This document shows, piece after piece, positions 6,741-14,082 of a stretch of DNA of 15,416 nucleotides (within the stretch, counting starts at the first letter, position 1; each line of letters starts with the position of its first letter). The notes under the pieces are model-generated. The model searched no databases. It saw nothing but the letters and a program-made list of their open reading frames with translations, and was not told the origin of the DNA. Location of the stretch: contig JBBPYA010000009.1 in the NCBI GenBank assembly GCA_038200385.1, positions 1-15,416 on the forward strand. Direction: 5' to 3'. The position numbers and the translations under genes are program-made. Source of the stretch: JBBPYA01 sp038200385. GTDB taxonomy: Bacteria; Actinomycetota; Actinomycetes; Mycobacteriales; Geodermatophilaceae.

Positions 6741-6752
6741 GTCCCGAGGGTA
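6741..6752 (-). promoter_or_regulatory. Candidate -10 of the lipoprotein/two-component operon
   Basis: On the minus strand TACCCT (6752-6747, fits TAnnnT) lies 6 bases before the ATG at 6740 and no strong SD separates them, again suggesting a leaderless transcript. No good -35 is visible at the expected distance, which would fit an activator-dependent promoter or simply a false match. Confidence 0.3.
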
Positions 6753-6793
6753 ATCGCGGACCGGCCGGGGCCCGGGTTGCGTCGCACACCGGT

Positions 6794-6876
6794 CAGTGGT
6801 GACACTTCCGTTAGTGCGGGGGGACGCCGGACACCGACTGCGCCGAGCACAGTGCAGGCCTGTCATGGCAGACGTC
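6794..6876 (+). repeat. Duplicated leader/promoter region, copy A
   Basis: This segment and 7656-7740 share CAGTGGT, then TGCGGGGG exactly 21 bases later, GGACACCGA 36-39 bases before the start codon, a GCGCCGAGCA/GCGTCGAGCA block, and an identical 12-base start region ATGGCAGACGTC. Total length from CAG to ATG is 71 bases here and 73 in copy B. The conservation covers non-coding sequence and start codon alike, then stops. A shared promoter plus leader is the likely content. Copy B has GTCACA and GGGTAG 15 bases apart, loosely like a stress sigma (SigB/SigF-type) promoter; copy A has GGGACG there. Confidence 0.65.
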
Positions 6877-7104
6877 TACTCGCCCGCCGGTCCGGCAGCG
6901 GGCACCGAGCTCATTCACCTGGCTGTCCCGGCAGCTGCCGCACTCGCGGTACGCCACGTCGGCGGCGAGCGGCACCCCTCAGGCGTCTCCGTCGTACTCC
7001 ACGTACAGGGTGTCGCGACCGCGTCCTCGCTCGCCGCCGAACCCGCCGGCCTGCCCTGGGTCCAAGGCGTCTCCGCCCGTGACGCCAACGAGATGATCGA
7101 ATGA
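6865..7104 (+). CDS. Small hypothetical protein (79 aa) behind the duplicated leader
   Basis: ATG 6865 starts a 79-residue frame MADVYSPAGPAAG... ending at TGA 7102-7104. Its first four codons and upstream region match those of the permease gene at 7729, which supports ATG 6865 as a genuine start. The rest is Ala/Val-rich with two short hydrophobic stretches (LIHLAVPAAAALAV and VSVVLHVQGVA), no membrane-length helix and no motif I recognise. It could be a small soluble protein or a gene relic that inherited a functional leader. The stop overlaps an ATG (ATGA at 7101-7104) in frame with the SRPBCC gene. Confidence 0.4.
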   Translation: MADVYSPAGPAAGTELIHLAVPAAAALAVRHVGGERHPSGVSVVLHVQGVATASSLAAEPAGLPWVQGVSARDANEMIE

Positions 7105-7145
7105 CGGGGTCGCGCGGCGCCGGGTCGGGCTGGGACGCTGCAGCG

Positions 7146-7610
7146 GTGACCACCTTGACCCGCAGTGGATCGATCGTCGTTGCCACCGACCCGGAGACGC
7201 TGTACGACCTGGTGTCCGACGTCACACGCACCGGGGAGTGGTCCCCGGTCTGTACGTCCTGCTGGTGGGACGACCCCGACGTGACCGGGGTGGGCGCCTG
7301 GTTCACCGGCCGCAACGAGCTGCCCGAGCGCACCTGGGAGACCCGCTCCAAGGTGATCGTCGCCGACCGCGGCCGGGAGTTCGCCTTTGTCGTCGGCGGC
7401 ACGTACGTCCGCTGGGCCTACACCTTCGCGTCTGCCGACGGCGGGACCGAGGTCACCGAGTCGTGGGAGTTCCTGCCCGAGGGCATCGCGATGTTCCGCG
7501 ACAAGCACGGAGACAACGCCCAAGCCGAGATCGACAAGCGGACCGCGGCCGCGCATGACGGCATTCCCCGCTCGCTGGCCGCGATCAAGAAGATCGCCGA
7601 GGCCGGCTGA
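7146..7610 (+). CDS. SRPBCC family (polyketide cyclase/START-like) protein
   Basis: I favour GTG 7146, giving 154 residues beginning VTTLTRSGSIVVATDPETLYDLVSDVTRTGEWSP, the usual start of the family; ATG 7101 would add 15 unrelated residues, though its ATGA overlap with the preceding ORF makes it possible. The sequence has the SRPBCC pattern: first strand, two short helices, then WETRSKVIVADRGREFAFVVGG, RWAYTFASADGGTEVTESWEF and a long C-terminal helix (EIDKRTAAAHDGIPRSLAAIKKI). These helix-grip proteins bind hydrophobic ligands in a cavity; no catalytic residues can be assigned. It lies 118 bases upstream of the permease gene, separated from it by leader copy B, so it is probably a separate transcript. 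Confidence 0.88.
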   Translation: MTTLTRSGSIVVATDPETLYDLVSDVTRTGEWSPVCTSCWWDDPDVTGVGAWFTGRNELPERTWETRSKVIVADRGREFAFVVGGTYVRWAYTFASADGGTEVTESWEFLPEGIAMFRDKHGDNAQAEIDKRTAAAHDGIPRSLAAIKKIAEAG

Positions 7611-7655
7611 CGTCGACGGCCGGGCCACCGGCCACCCCTTGCGCAAAGCCGCCGG

Positions 7656-7740
7656 CAGTGGTCACATTTCGGTCAATGCGGGGGTAGGGGGACACCGAGC
7701 GCGTCGAGCAACCCGGAGGGCCCCGCCCATGGCAGACGTC
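7656..7740 (+). repeat. Duplicated leader/promoter region, copy B
   Basis: Counterpart of 6794-6876, with the shared blocks and spacing given in that entry. It supplies the promoter region, SD (CCGGAGGG, about 7713-7720) and first four codons of the permease gene. The purine-rich SD is the main block in which it differs from copy A. Confidence 0.65.
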
Positions 7741-9240
7741 CAGCATTCCTCCGCCCCGAGCGGGACGACCGGGGAGCTGACCAAGTCCATCGGCACCTGG
7801 CAGGTCTTCGCCGCAGGGGTGGCCCTGGTCGTCGCCTCGACCACGCTGGTCAGCGACTTCAACGGCTACTTCGCCCTCGGCCTGTCCTTCGCCGTGGCCA
7901 TCCTGATCGCCTTCGTCATCAACCTGCTGCTGGGCCTTTCGGTGGCCGAGTTGGCCGTGGACCACCCCAAGGCCGGGGCCCTGTTCGAGTACGGGCGGGC
8001 CATCTTCGGCGGCGCCGCCGGCCGCTTCATCGGAGTGTTCCTCGCCTTCACCTTCGCCGGCATGTTCGTCTTCGCCGGGGCCGGCGAGACCGCGGCCGGC
8101 GGCCTCGGTCTGCAGGCCCTCGTGAACTCCGACAGCAACCTGAACCTGTACATCCTCGTGCTGGCCGTGGCGGCGGTGATCCCCAACCTGTTCGGCATCC
8201 GGACGGCGGCCTGGGTCAGCGCCGGACTGCTGGTCGGAATGCTGGGCATCCGCTGGTTCTTCGGCCTGGCCGGGTTCCTCGGCTTCTCCGACGCCGGGTC
8301 CTGGAGCGCGGCCAACCTGAATACCGGGGGCCCCGGCGCGCTGGACTGGTTCGGTGCCGGCGGCGTGCTGGCTCTGGGCCTGGTGTTGGCCTTCTGGACG
8401 TTCGTCGGCATCGAGTTCGTCGCGCCGCTGGCCGAGGAGACGAAGAACCCGCGGCGCAACCTGCCGATGGGCATCGTGATTGGGCTGCTGGTCATCCTCG
8501 GCACGTCCTGGCTGATGGGCTTGGGCGTCACCGGCACGACACCGCCAGGGGGAGGGAGCTGGGCCGACCTGGCGGGCGCCGAATGCGCCGGCAGCTGCCC
8601 CCAGCTGGTCGTCGGGGAGCAGATGTTCGGCGGCGTCGGGCGGGGCCTGATGGCCCTGGCCTCGGTGGCGGCGACCCTCGGGTCGATGACCGTTGCCTTC
8701 GCGGCCATCCCGCGCATCCTGTACGGCGTCGCCCGGGACGGGCTGTTCTTCGGGCCGCTGTCCAGGCCGTTCGGCACCCTGAACCCGCGGCTGGGCACCC
8801 CGGTGCTGGCCACCGTCAGCTTCGCCGTCGTGGCCACCGGTGCGGCGATGTTCAGCGCGAACGTCGTCGACTGGATCTTCGCCGGTGCCTACGTGTGGCT
8901 GCTCATCTACCTCGCCTACCACCTGCTGCTTATCGCCAACCGGTTCCTCGGCTCGGCGCGGCACTCCGACCACCTGCTCGGCGTCTTCGGGATCCCGGTC
9001 GCGATCGCCGGGTTCGTGCTGACCCTGGTCGGGCTGTACTACGCCTTCCTCGGCGCCCACCTGTTCTTCCTGCAGAAGGCCGCTTGGGTCATCGGGCTGG
9101 CCCTGCTCGCCTCCGTCGTGGCGATCGTGCTGCCGCACGACCACGGCGGTTCGCCCAGCCCCGTGGGCCCGGCCCCCGACCGGGTGGGTGACCGGAAGAA
9201 CCTGGCGCCGAGACCGGCCCGGCCCGAGCCGGCCACTTGA
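7729..9240 (+). CDS. APC-superfamily amino acid/amine permease
   Basis: A 503-residue integral membrane protein starting at ATG 7729 behind a good SD. About 12 hydrophobic helices can be counted, the normal number for the family, between a short hydrophilic N-terminus and a Pro/Arg-rich cytoplasmic tail. Family hallmarks include an early unwound-helix-type region (residues about 18-45), the FVGIEFVAPLAEETKNPRRNLPMGI segment (about 226-250; the E-E-T-K-N-P-R-R loop is typical of APC transporters) and a PRILYGVARDGLFF loop. It should import an amino acid or amine by proton- or sodium-coupled symport. The copper amine oxidase gene follows 70 bases later, so an amine such as tyramine, phenethylamine or a diamine is a reasonable guess for substrate. 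Confidence 0.92.
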   Translation: MADVQHSSAPSGTTGELTKSIGTWQVFAAGVALVVASTTLVSDFNGYFALGLSFAVAILIAFVINLLLGLSVAELAVDHPKAGALFEYGRAIFGGAAGRFIGVFLAFTFAGMFVFAGAGETAAGGLGLQALVNSDSNLNLYILVLAVAAVIPNLFGIRTAAWVSAGLLVGMLGIRWFFGLAGFLGFSDAGSWSAANLNTGGPGALDWFGAGGVLALGLVLAFWTFVGIEFVAPLAEETKNPRRNLPMGIVIGLLVILGTSWLMGLGVTGTTPPGGGSWADLAGAECAGSCPQLVVGEQMFGGVGRGLMALASVAATLGSMTVAFAAIPRILYGVARDGLFFGPLSRPFGTLNPRLGTPVLATVSFAVVATGAAMFSANVVDWIFAGAYVWLLIYLAYHLLLIANRFLGSARHSDHLLGVFGIPVAIAGFVLTLVGLYYAFLGAHLFFLQKAAWVIGLALLASVVAIVLPHDHGGSPSPVGPAPDRVGDRKNLAPRPARPEPAT

Positions 9241-9266
9241 CCGGGCAGATCCACCTGGACCCCTGC

Positions 9267-9284
9267 CCCCGCACCGTCGCGGGG
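9267..9284 (+). other. Intercistronic hairpin between permease and amine oxidase genes
   Basis: CCCCGC (9267-9272) and GCGGGG (9279-9284) form a perfect 6-bp GC stem with a six-base loop, midway in the 70-base gap. There is no U-run. It may stabilise mRNA ends or attenuate transcription into the oxidase gene; a simple RNA structure without function is also possible. Confidence 0.35.
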
Positions 9285-9310
9285 CGCGCCGAACCGACGA
9301 AGGAGCAACC

Positions 9311-11218
9311 GTGACCGACTTGGCCGAACTCGTGACCGCCACCCACCCGTTGGACCGGCTCACCGAGGAGGAATCCTCGGCCGCCGTCGCCCTGATCAAG
9401 GCCGACGAGCGGTTCGGAGCCCGAATGCGCTTCGGCAGTGTCAACCTGCACCTGCCGGCGAAGGCCGACGTCCTCGGCTTCGAGCCCGGCAACCCGTTCG
9501 AGCGCGCGGTCGACGCCGTCGTCCTGGACAACAGCGACGGCTCCACCGTGGAGATCACCGCCTCGCTGACCGCCGGCGGCATCACCCGCTGGGAGCGCCT
9601 GGAGGGCGTACAGCCTTCGGTGATCCTCGACGAGTTCTTCGAGGCCGAGGAGACCATCCGCAACAACCCGGACTTCCAGGCCGCGATGGCCAAGCGCGGC
9701 ATCACCGACATGGACCTCGTCACCATCGATCCGTGGTCCTCGGGCAACTACGGCGACGAGTTGGAGTCCGGCCGCCGGATCATCCGCGGTCTGGTGTGGG
9801 TGCACGAGAAGCCCGGCGACAACCAGTACGCCCGGCCGGTGGACGGCCTCATGGTGATCGCGGACCTGGCGGCGAACGAGGTCATCCGGATCGACGACGA
9901 GCGGGTGCTCCCGGTGCCTGACGAGTCCTTCGAGTGGTCCAGCAAGTTCGCCTCCGAGACCCGCGAGGACGTCAAACCGCTGGAGATCGTCCAGCCGGAG
10001 GGCCCGAGCTTCACCCTGGACGGTGACCACCTGAGCTGGCAGAAGTGGGATCTGCGGATCGGCTGGACGACCCGCGAGGGGCTGGTGCTTAACACGATCA
10101 CCTACACCGACCGCGACGACGTACGTCCGGTGCTCTACCGCGCCTCGATGTGCGAGATGACCGTGCCGTACGGCGACCCGTCCTCCACCCAGGCCCGCAA
10201 GAACGCCTTCGACGTGGGGGAGTACGGGCTGGGCATGCTGGCCAACCCCCTCAAGCTCGGCTGCGACTGCCTGGGCGAGATCCGCTACCTCGACGCCCAC
10301 GTCTGTGACGCCGCCGGCTCGGTCATCCGGATCCCGCAGGCCATCTGCATCCACGAGGAGGACTTCGGCATCTCCTGGAAGCACACCGACTTCCGGACCG
10401 AGGACGTCGCCGTACGCCGGCTGCGGCGGCTGGTCGTGTCGTTCGTCGCCACCGTCGGCAACTACGAGTACGGCGTGTACTGGTACCTCTACCAGGACGG
10501 CCGGATCGAGAACGAGATCAAGCTGACCGGGATCCTGTCCACCGGCGGCCTGGCCGACGGGGAGGACACCCGCTACGGCACCCGGCTGGGCAAGAACCTG
10601 TATGGCCCCAACCACCAGCACTTCTTCTGCATGCGCCTGGACACCCAGATCGACGGGGTGAGCAACTCCGTCGTCGAGGTCAACACGGTGGCCGCTCCGC
10701 CGGAGGAGAACCCGTACGGCAACGCCTTCTACGGCGAGCAGACCGTGCTGGCCACCGAGACCGCGGCCCGGCGCAACGTCAACCCGCTGTCCGGGCGGTA
10801 CTGGAAGATCGTCTCCAGTGAGCGCACCAACAAGATCGGCGCCCCGACCGGCTACAAGCTCGTGGCCGGGGAGAACATCCTGCCCTTCGCCACCGAGGAG
10901 TCCTCGATCCGGCAGCGCGCCGGATACATGTGGAGCAACCTCTGGGTCACGCCATACGACCCGGCCGAGCGGTACGCCGCGGGGGACTACCCCAACCAGC
11001 ACGCCGGCGGGGACGGGCTGCCGAAGTGGACCGCGCAGGACCGCCCGATCACCGACACCGATGTCGTCGTCTGGTACGTCATGGGGCACAACCACCTGCC
11101 GACCCTGGAGGACTGGCCGGTTATGCCCGTGGCAAGCATCGGCTTCACCCTGAAGCCCTCCGGCTTCTTCGACTCCAGCCCCGCGATGGACCTGCCGGAG
11201 TCGCGCACCTGCCACTGA
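9311..11218 (+). CDS. Copper-containing primary-amine oxidase
   Basis: A 635-residue protein from GTG 9311 with SD AAGGAG. It oxidises primary amines to aldehydes, releasing ammonia and hydrogen peroxide, using copper and a topaquinone (TPQ) made from its own tyrosine. All key residues are visible: the TPQ precursor Y385 in VGNYEYGVYW, catalytic base D301 in DVGEYGLGML (84 residues before Y385, the same spacing as in the Arthrobacter enzyme), copper ligands H435 and H437 in PNHQHFF and H595 in MGHNHLPTLEDWPVMP, and a likely disulfide C320-C346. Length matches bacterial tyramine/phenethylamine oxidases. There is no signal peptide, so it is cytoplasmic, in line with substrate import by the permease just upstream. 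The peroxide by-product implies a need for detoxification elsewhere. Confidence 0.97.
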   Translation: MTDLAELVTATHPLDRLTEEESSAAVALIKADERFGARMRFGSVNLHLPAKADVLGFEPGNPFERAVDAVVLDNSDGSTVEITASLTAGGITRWERLEGVQPSVILDEFFEAEETIRNNPDFQAAMAKRGITDMDLVTIDPWSSGNYGDELESGRRIIRGLVWVHEKPGDNQYARPVDGLMVIADLAANEVIRIDDERVLPVPDESFEWSSKFASETREDVKPLEIVQPEGPSFTLDGDHLSWQKWDLRIGWTTREGLVLNTITYTDRDDVRPVLYRASMCEMTVPYGDPSSTQARKNAFDVGEYGLGMLANPLKLGCDCLGEIRYLDAHVCDAAGSVIRIPQAICIHEEDFGISWKHTDFRTEDVAVRRLRRLVVSFVATVGNYEYGVYWYLYQDGRIENEIKLTGILSTGGLADGEDTRYGTRLGKNLYGPNHQHFFCMRLDTQIDGVSNSVVEVNTVAAPPEENPYGNAFYGEQTVLATETAARRNVNPLSGRYWKIVSSERTNKIGAPTGYKLVAGENILPFATEESSIRQRAGYMWSNLWVTPYDPAERYAAGDYPNQHAGGDGLPKWTAQDRPITDTDVVVWYVMGHNHLPTLEDWPVMPVASIGFTLKPSGFFDSSPAMDLPESRTCH

Positions 11219-11252
11219 CCCGATCCGGCCGACCGTCCTCTCCCACCGTGAC

Positions 11253-11288
11253 GTGTCCTCGCGGCTGGCCGGCCACCCGTGAGGACAC
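11253..11288 (+). terminator. Strong hairpin after the amine oxidase gene
   Basis: GTGTCCTCGCGG (11253-11264) pairs with CCGTGAGGACAC (11277-11288): 12 pairs, one of them G-U, around a 12-base loop that is itself palindromic (TGGCCGGCCA). It begins 35 bases after the oxidase stop. There is no U-run, as is common for terminators in high-GC actinomycetes. Confidence 0.55.
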
Positions 11289-11290
11289 GG

Positions 11291-11313
11291 CACGATCAGG
11301 TGACCTGATCGTG
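11291..11313 (+). repeat. Perfect 11-bp inverted repeat with one central base
   Basis: CACGATCAGGT (11291-11301), G, ACCTGATCGTG (11303-11313). The dyad is perfect and begins only 3 bases after the preceding hairpin. With a one-base centre it would make a poor RNA hairpin loop at full length but an ideal binding site for a dimeric regulator; it could equally extrude as a second terminator stem with a shorter paired region. No gene starts near it on either strand. Confidence 0.7.
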
Positions 11314-11610
11314 GGCCCATGAGGCGGACCTCGCCACGCGCACCGTCGGAGACTTCACCGACACCGGGATCGTTGTGGTCGACCCGAGGAAGGGTGATCC
11401 GTAGCCGCCTGGGCGCAGGGTGGCGTGCCCGACGGCCCGCGGTGGTCGATTGCCGCGGCGAAGCGTTGATCGTCCCTCGGCGGTTTCGCCGGAGCCGATC
11501 TGCTCGGTGAGTTCGCCGATGAGCTCGTCCGGTCGCGGCCGAGGCCGAGGCCGGAGCCCAGCCTGAAGGCGGCCTTGTCCTCCTCAACCAGGCGGGTGTC
11601 CGGCCCGGCG
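11314..11610. other. Gene-poor gap, no supported gene
   Basis: About 300 bases lie between the inverted repeats and the stop of the GH13 gene. Short open frames exist on both strands, but none has family-like sequence and their composition is Arg/Pro/Ser-rich, as expected from read-through of GC-rich DNA. The stretch may hold decayed coding sequence that I cannot identify. Confidence 0.5.
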
Positions 11611-13287
11611 TCAGGCGATCCGGCGGTCGCTGGGCCGGACCACCCGCAGCCAGCGGTGCCCGTACCCCTCCAGCGCCAGTTCCACCCAGCCGCGGACGTC
11701 GGTCGCGGTGTCGCCGTCACCGAGCAGATCGACCAGCCGGGTCTCCTCGTCGAAGTCGTCGAGGGTGAGGGACACCGTCTGCGGCTGGGCGCTGAGGTTG
11801 TGCAGCGCGACGATCGCCTGGCCGTCCCAGGAGCAGCGGTGGGCCAGTACTGCCCGCACCGGCTGGTCGAGGACCTCGAACATCCCCCACCCCAACTCGG
11901 GGCACTCGCGGTACCTCCGGATCAGCAGCGTCATGAACGACAGCAGCGACTCCGGGTCCCGCTGTTGGGCGGCCACGTTCACGTGCTCGGGACCGAAGCC
12001 GCCCTCCACGACCGGGCCCGGGAGCCGCGACGACGCGGCGGTGGAGAAGCCGCCGTTGCGCTCGGCGGTCCACTGCATCGGGGTACGGACGGCCGAGCGG
12101 CCCTCCGCGGCGAGGTTCTCACCCATCCCGATCTCCTCGCCGTAGAACAGGACCGGCGTCCCGGGCAGCGAGAACAGCAGGCTGTAGACCATCCGGATCC
12201 GACGAGGGTCTCCGTCCAGCATCGGCGGCAACCGACGGCGCAGCCCCCGCCCGTAGATCTGCATCTCCGGAGCCGGGCCGAACGCGGTGAAGACCTCCTG
12301 CCGCTCGGCGTCGGTCAGCTTGTCCAGGGTGAGCTCGTCGTGGTTGCGGACGAACGTCGCCCAGTGGCTGTCCGGGGACGTCCTCGGCCGGGTCAGCAGC
12401 GCCCGCGCCAGCGGGCGGGCGTCGGCGCGGGCCAGCGCGAGGTACATCTTCTGCATCGCGATGAAGTCGAACAGCATCGTCAGCTCGCCCCCGGCGGGAC
12501 CGCCGAAGAACTTCTGCTGCTCCCGGTGCGGCAGGTTCACCTCGCCGAGCAGCACCGCGTCCCCCGTGCGCCGGCCGAGGAAGGACCGCAGGGCCCGCAG
12601 GTACTCGTGCGGGTCGGGCAGCGCGCTGTGCCCGCCGGTGATCCCGGCGGTGTCCAGGAAGAACGGGACGGCGTCGACCCGGAAGCCCGACACTCCCAGC
12701 TCCAGCCAGAAGCCCATGATCTTGGCGACCTCGTCGCGGACCGCAGGGTTCGCGACATTCAGGTCGGGTTGGTACTTGTAGAAGCGGTGCAGGTAGTACT
12801 GGCCCGCCTTGTCGTCGTAGGCCCAGATGCTCGTCTCCTGGTCGGGGAAGACGACGTCGGCCGCGGTGTCGGCCGGCGGGTCGTCCCGCCAGACGTACCA
12901 GTCGCGGTACTGCGAGCTGCGGCTGGCCCGCGCGGAACGGAACCACGGGTGTTTGACCGACGTGTGGTTGACCACCAGGTCCACGATCACCCGCATCCCG
13001 CGGTCCCGGGCGGTGCGGACCAGCTCCACGAAGTCACCGAGGTTGCCCAGCCGCGGGTCCACGCCGTAGAAGTCGGTGATGTCGTAGCCGTCGTCGCGGT
13101 CGGGGCTGGGATAGAACGGCATCAGCCACAGGCACGTGACGCCCAGCTGGGACAGGTAGTCCAGCCGCTGGATCAGCCCCGGCAGGTCGCCGCTGCCGTC
13201 GCCGTTCCAGTCCAGGTACGTCTCGACGTCGAGGCAGTAGACAACGGCGTTCTTCCACCACAGGTCGCTGGTATCGGTGATGCGCAC
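11611..13287 (-). CDS. GH13 alpha-amylase family enzyme, trehalose synthase-like
   Basis: A 558-residue protein from GTG 13287 with SD GGAAGG nine bases upstream. A complete (beta/alpha)8 GH13 catalytic domain shows all conserved regions: VDLVVNHTS (region I, about 102-110), GFRVDAVPF with nucleophile D205, LLGEVN with acid/base E249, and FVRNHDE with H316 and transition-state D317. The opening WWKNAVVYCLDVETYLDWNG, the RDDGYDI segment and the HRFYKYQPDLN segment resemble trehalose synthases (TreS) and their paralogues rather than amylases. A C-terminal beta domain (about 460-555) ends the protein. No signal peptide, so cytoplasmic. Likely acts on maltose/trehalose or another alpha-glucoside. 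No treX, treY, treZ, glgE or maltokinase gene lies nearby, so the specific reaction remains open. Confidence 0.9.
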   Translation of the reverse strand: MRITDTSDLWWKNAVVYCLDVETYLDWNGDGSGDLPGLIQRLDYLSQLGVTCLWLMPFYPSPDRDDGYDITDFYGVDPRLGNLGDFVELVRTARDRGMRVIVDLVVNHTSVKHPWFRSARASRSSQYRDWYVWRDDPPADTAADVVFPDQETSIWAYDDKAGQYYLHRFYKYQPDLNVANPAVRDEVAKIMGFWLELGVSGFRVDAVPFFLDTAGITGGHSALPDPHEYLRALRSFLGRRTGDAVLLGEVNLPHREQQKFFGGPAGGELTMLFDFIAMQKMYLALARADARPLARALLTRPRTSPDSHWATFVRNHDELTLDKLTDAERQEVFTAFGPAPEMQIYGRGLRRRLPPMLDGDPRRIRMVYSLLFSLPGTPVLFYGEEIGMGENLAAEGRSAVRTPMQWTAERNGGFSTAASSRLPGPVVEGGFGPEHVNVAAQQRDPESLLSFMTLLIRRYRECPELGWGMFEVLDQPVRAVLAHRCSWDGQAIVALHNLSAQPQTVSLTLDDFDEETRLVDLLGDGDTATDVRGWVELALEGYGHRWLRVVRPSDRRIA

Positions 13288-13388
13288 CGGTACGGCCTTC
13301 CGTCGGGGTCGGGGCCGGCCCCACTGGCCGGCCGCGTGGGTCGGACGTGATGATGTCAGCAGGGGAGGATCCCGGGACGGAGAGACCG

Positions 13389-14039
13389 ATGCTGCGCGAC
13401 GCCGAGCTGTTCGTGATGTCCGATCAGGTGCTGGTCGAGGTCCTCGGGCGGATCCGTCCCGAGGACCGCGCGATCCCGGTGCCGGCGCCGTACGACACCC
13501 CTGCTCTGGCGGAGCCGGTCCCGATGTGGCGGCTGGTCGAGCAGTACGCCGCCGACAGTGCCGCGGTACCGGCCGTGCTGGCCAAGGACCCGGTCGACAC
13601 GATCCCGGCCGACACGATCCCGGCCGACACGATCCTGGCTGACACGATCCCGGCTGACAGCGCGGACCTGCTCGGCAGCGATCCGCAGGCCGCCCTCACC
13701 CGGCTCGCGGTGGCCGCGGACGCCGCCGCCGCGGAGGCCGCCGACGGCGAGCGCGTGCTGCCCACCCGGTACGGGGAACTCCCGACGTGGGATTACCTGC
13801 GCCGCTGCACGATCGCCCGCGCCCTGCTCGCGCACTACGTCGCGGCCTACCTCGGCTCCACGGCCTGCCCGCTCACCGAGGAACTGGGCCGCCTGCTCTG
13901 GGAGCTCACCGAACCCGACGCCGCCCGGTGGCGCGATCTCGGCATGTTCGCCGATCCGATGCCGCTGCCCGACCACGTGTCATGGCGGGACCGGTTCCTG
14001 CTCTGCGCCGGTCACCTGCCGCATCCGGTAGGGCACTGA
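13389..14039 (+). CDS. Maleylpyruvate isomerase N-terminal/DinB-like protein
   Basis: A 216-residue protein. I chose ATG 13389 because it follows GGAGAG at good spacing and starts directly with the first helix (MLRDAELFVMSDQVLVEVL); GTG 13347 and ATG 13350/13353 lack an SD. Helices 1 and 2 (about 1-65) and LPTRYGELPTWDYLRRCTIARALLAHYVAAYL (about 119-150) match the mycothiol-dependent maleylpyruvate isomerase N-terminal (MDMPI) four-helix family. Between them, residues 70-89 are four copies of a D-T-I-P-A pentapeptide from a 15-bp tandem repeat, lengthening an inter-helix loop. Possible role: a mycothiol-dependent transferase or isomerase, substrate unknown. It is divergent from the GH13 gene and convergent with the truncated hemoglobin gene. 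Confidence 0.75.
   Translation: MLRDAELFVMSDQVLVEVLGRIRPEDRAIPVPAPYDTPALAEPVPMWRLVEQYAADSAAVPAVLAKDPVDTIPADTIPADTILADTIPADSADLLGSDPQAALTRLAVAADAAAAEAADGERVLPTRYGELPTWDYLRRCTIARALLAHYVAAYLGSTACPLTEELGRLLWELTEPDAARWRDLGMFADPMPLPDHVSWRDRFLLCAGHLPHPVGH
13596..13655 (+). repeat. Four tandem 15-bp repeats, in frame
   Basis: Units start at 13596, 13611, 13626 and 13641, with consensus GACACGATCCCGGCC. Units 1 and 2 are identical, unit 4 differs only in its last base, and unit 3 also has one C-to-T inside. Because 15 is divisible by 3, copy-number changes keep the reading frame and only change the number of DTIPA pentapeptides. Near-identity of the units implies recent expansion. Confidence 0.9.
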
Positions 14040-14048
14040 CCGGCCCGG

Positions 14049-14080
14049 CCGGCCAGGTGGCCGGACCGGTCAGTCCGGTC
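14049..14080. terminator. Bidirectional terminator-like hairpins between convergent genes
   Basis: Two stems lie in the 43-base gap between converging stops: CCGGCC (14049-14054) with GGCCGG (14059-14064), and GACCGG-type arms ending CCGGTC (about 14064-14080) around TCAGT. Either can form on both strands, which suits termination of both the plus-strand MDMPI-like gene and the minus-strand hemoglobin gene. Confidence 0.5.
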
Positions 14081-14082
14081 GA

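Noticed and set aside
7585..9747. 720-codon minus-strand frame opposite the permease gene, and the 832-codon frame opposite the amine oxidase gene (9089-11587)
   Set aside because: Long antisense frames are expected opposite GC-rich codons with G/C at third positions. The plus-strand proteins have complete domains; the antisense ones are low-complexity Gly/Asp/His/Arg text.
11315..11400. Possible gene relic: plus frame ending TGIVVVDPRKGDP, or minus frame with TTTIPVSV resembling the start of a VapB/ribbon-helix-helix antitoxin
   Set aside because: Both readings come from the same bases, neither has a start codon with SD, and the similarity covers fewer than ten residues.
11575..13350. 591-codon plus-strand frame opposite the GH13 gene
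   Set aside because: Shadow of the minus-strand GH13 gene, which has every catalytic region in order.
13596..13655. Four regularly spaced repeats considered as CRISPR-like
   Set aside because: Units are 15 bp, directly adjacent without spacers, and in frame inside a protein gene, so this is a coding tandem repeat.
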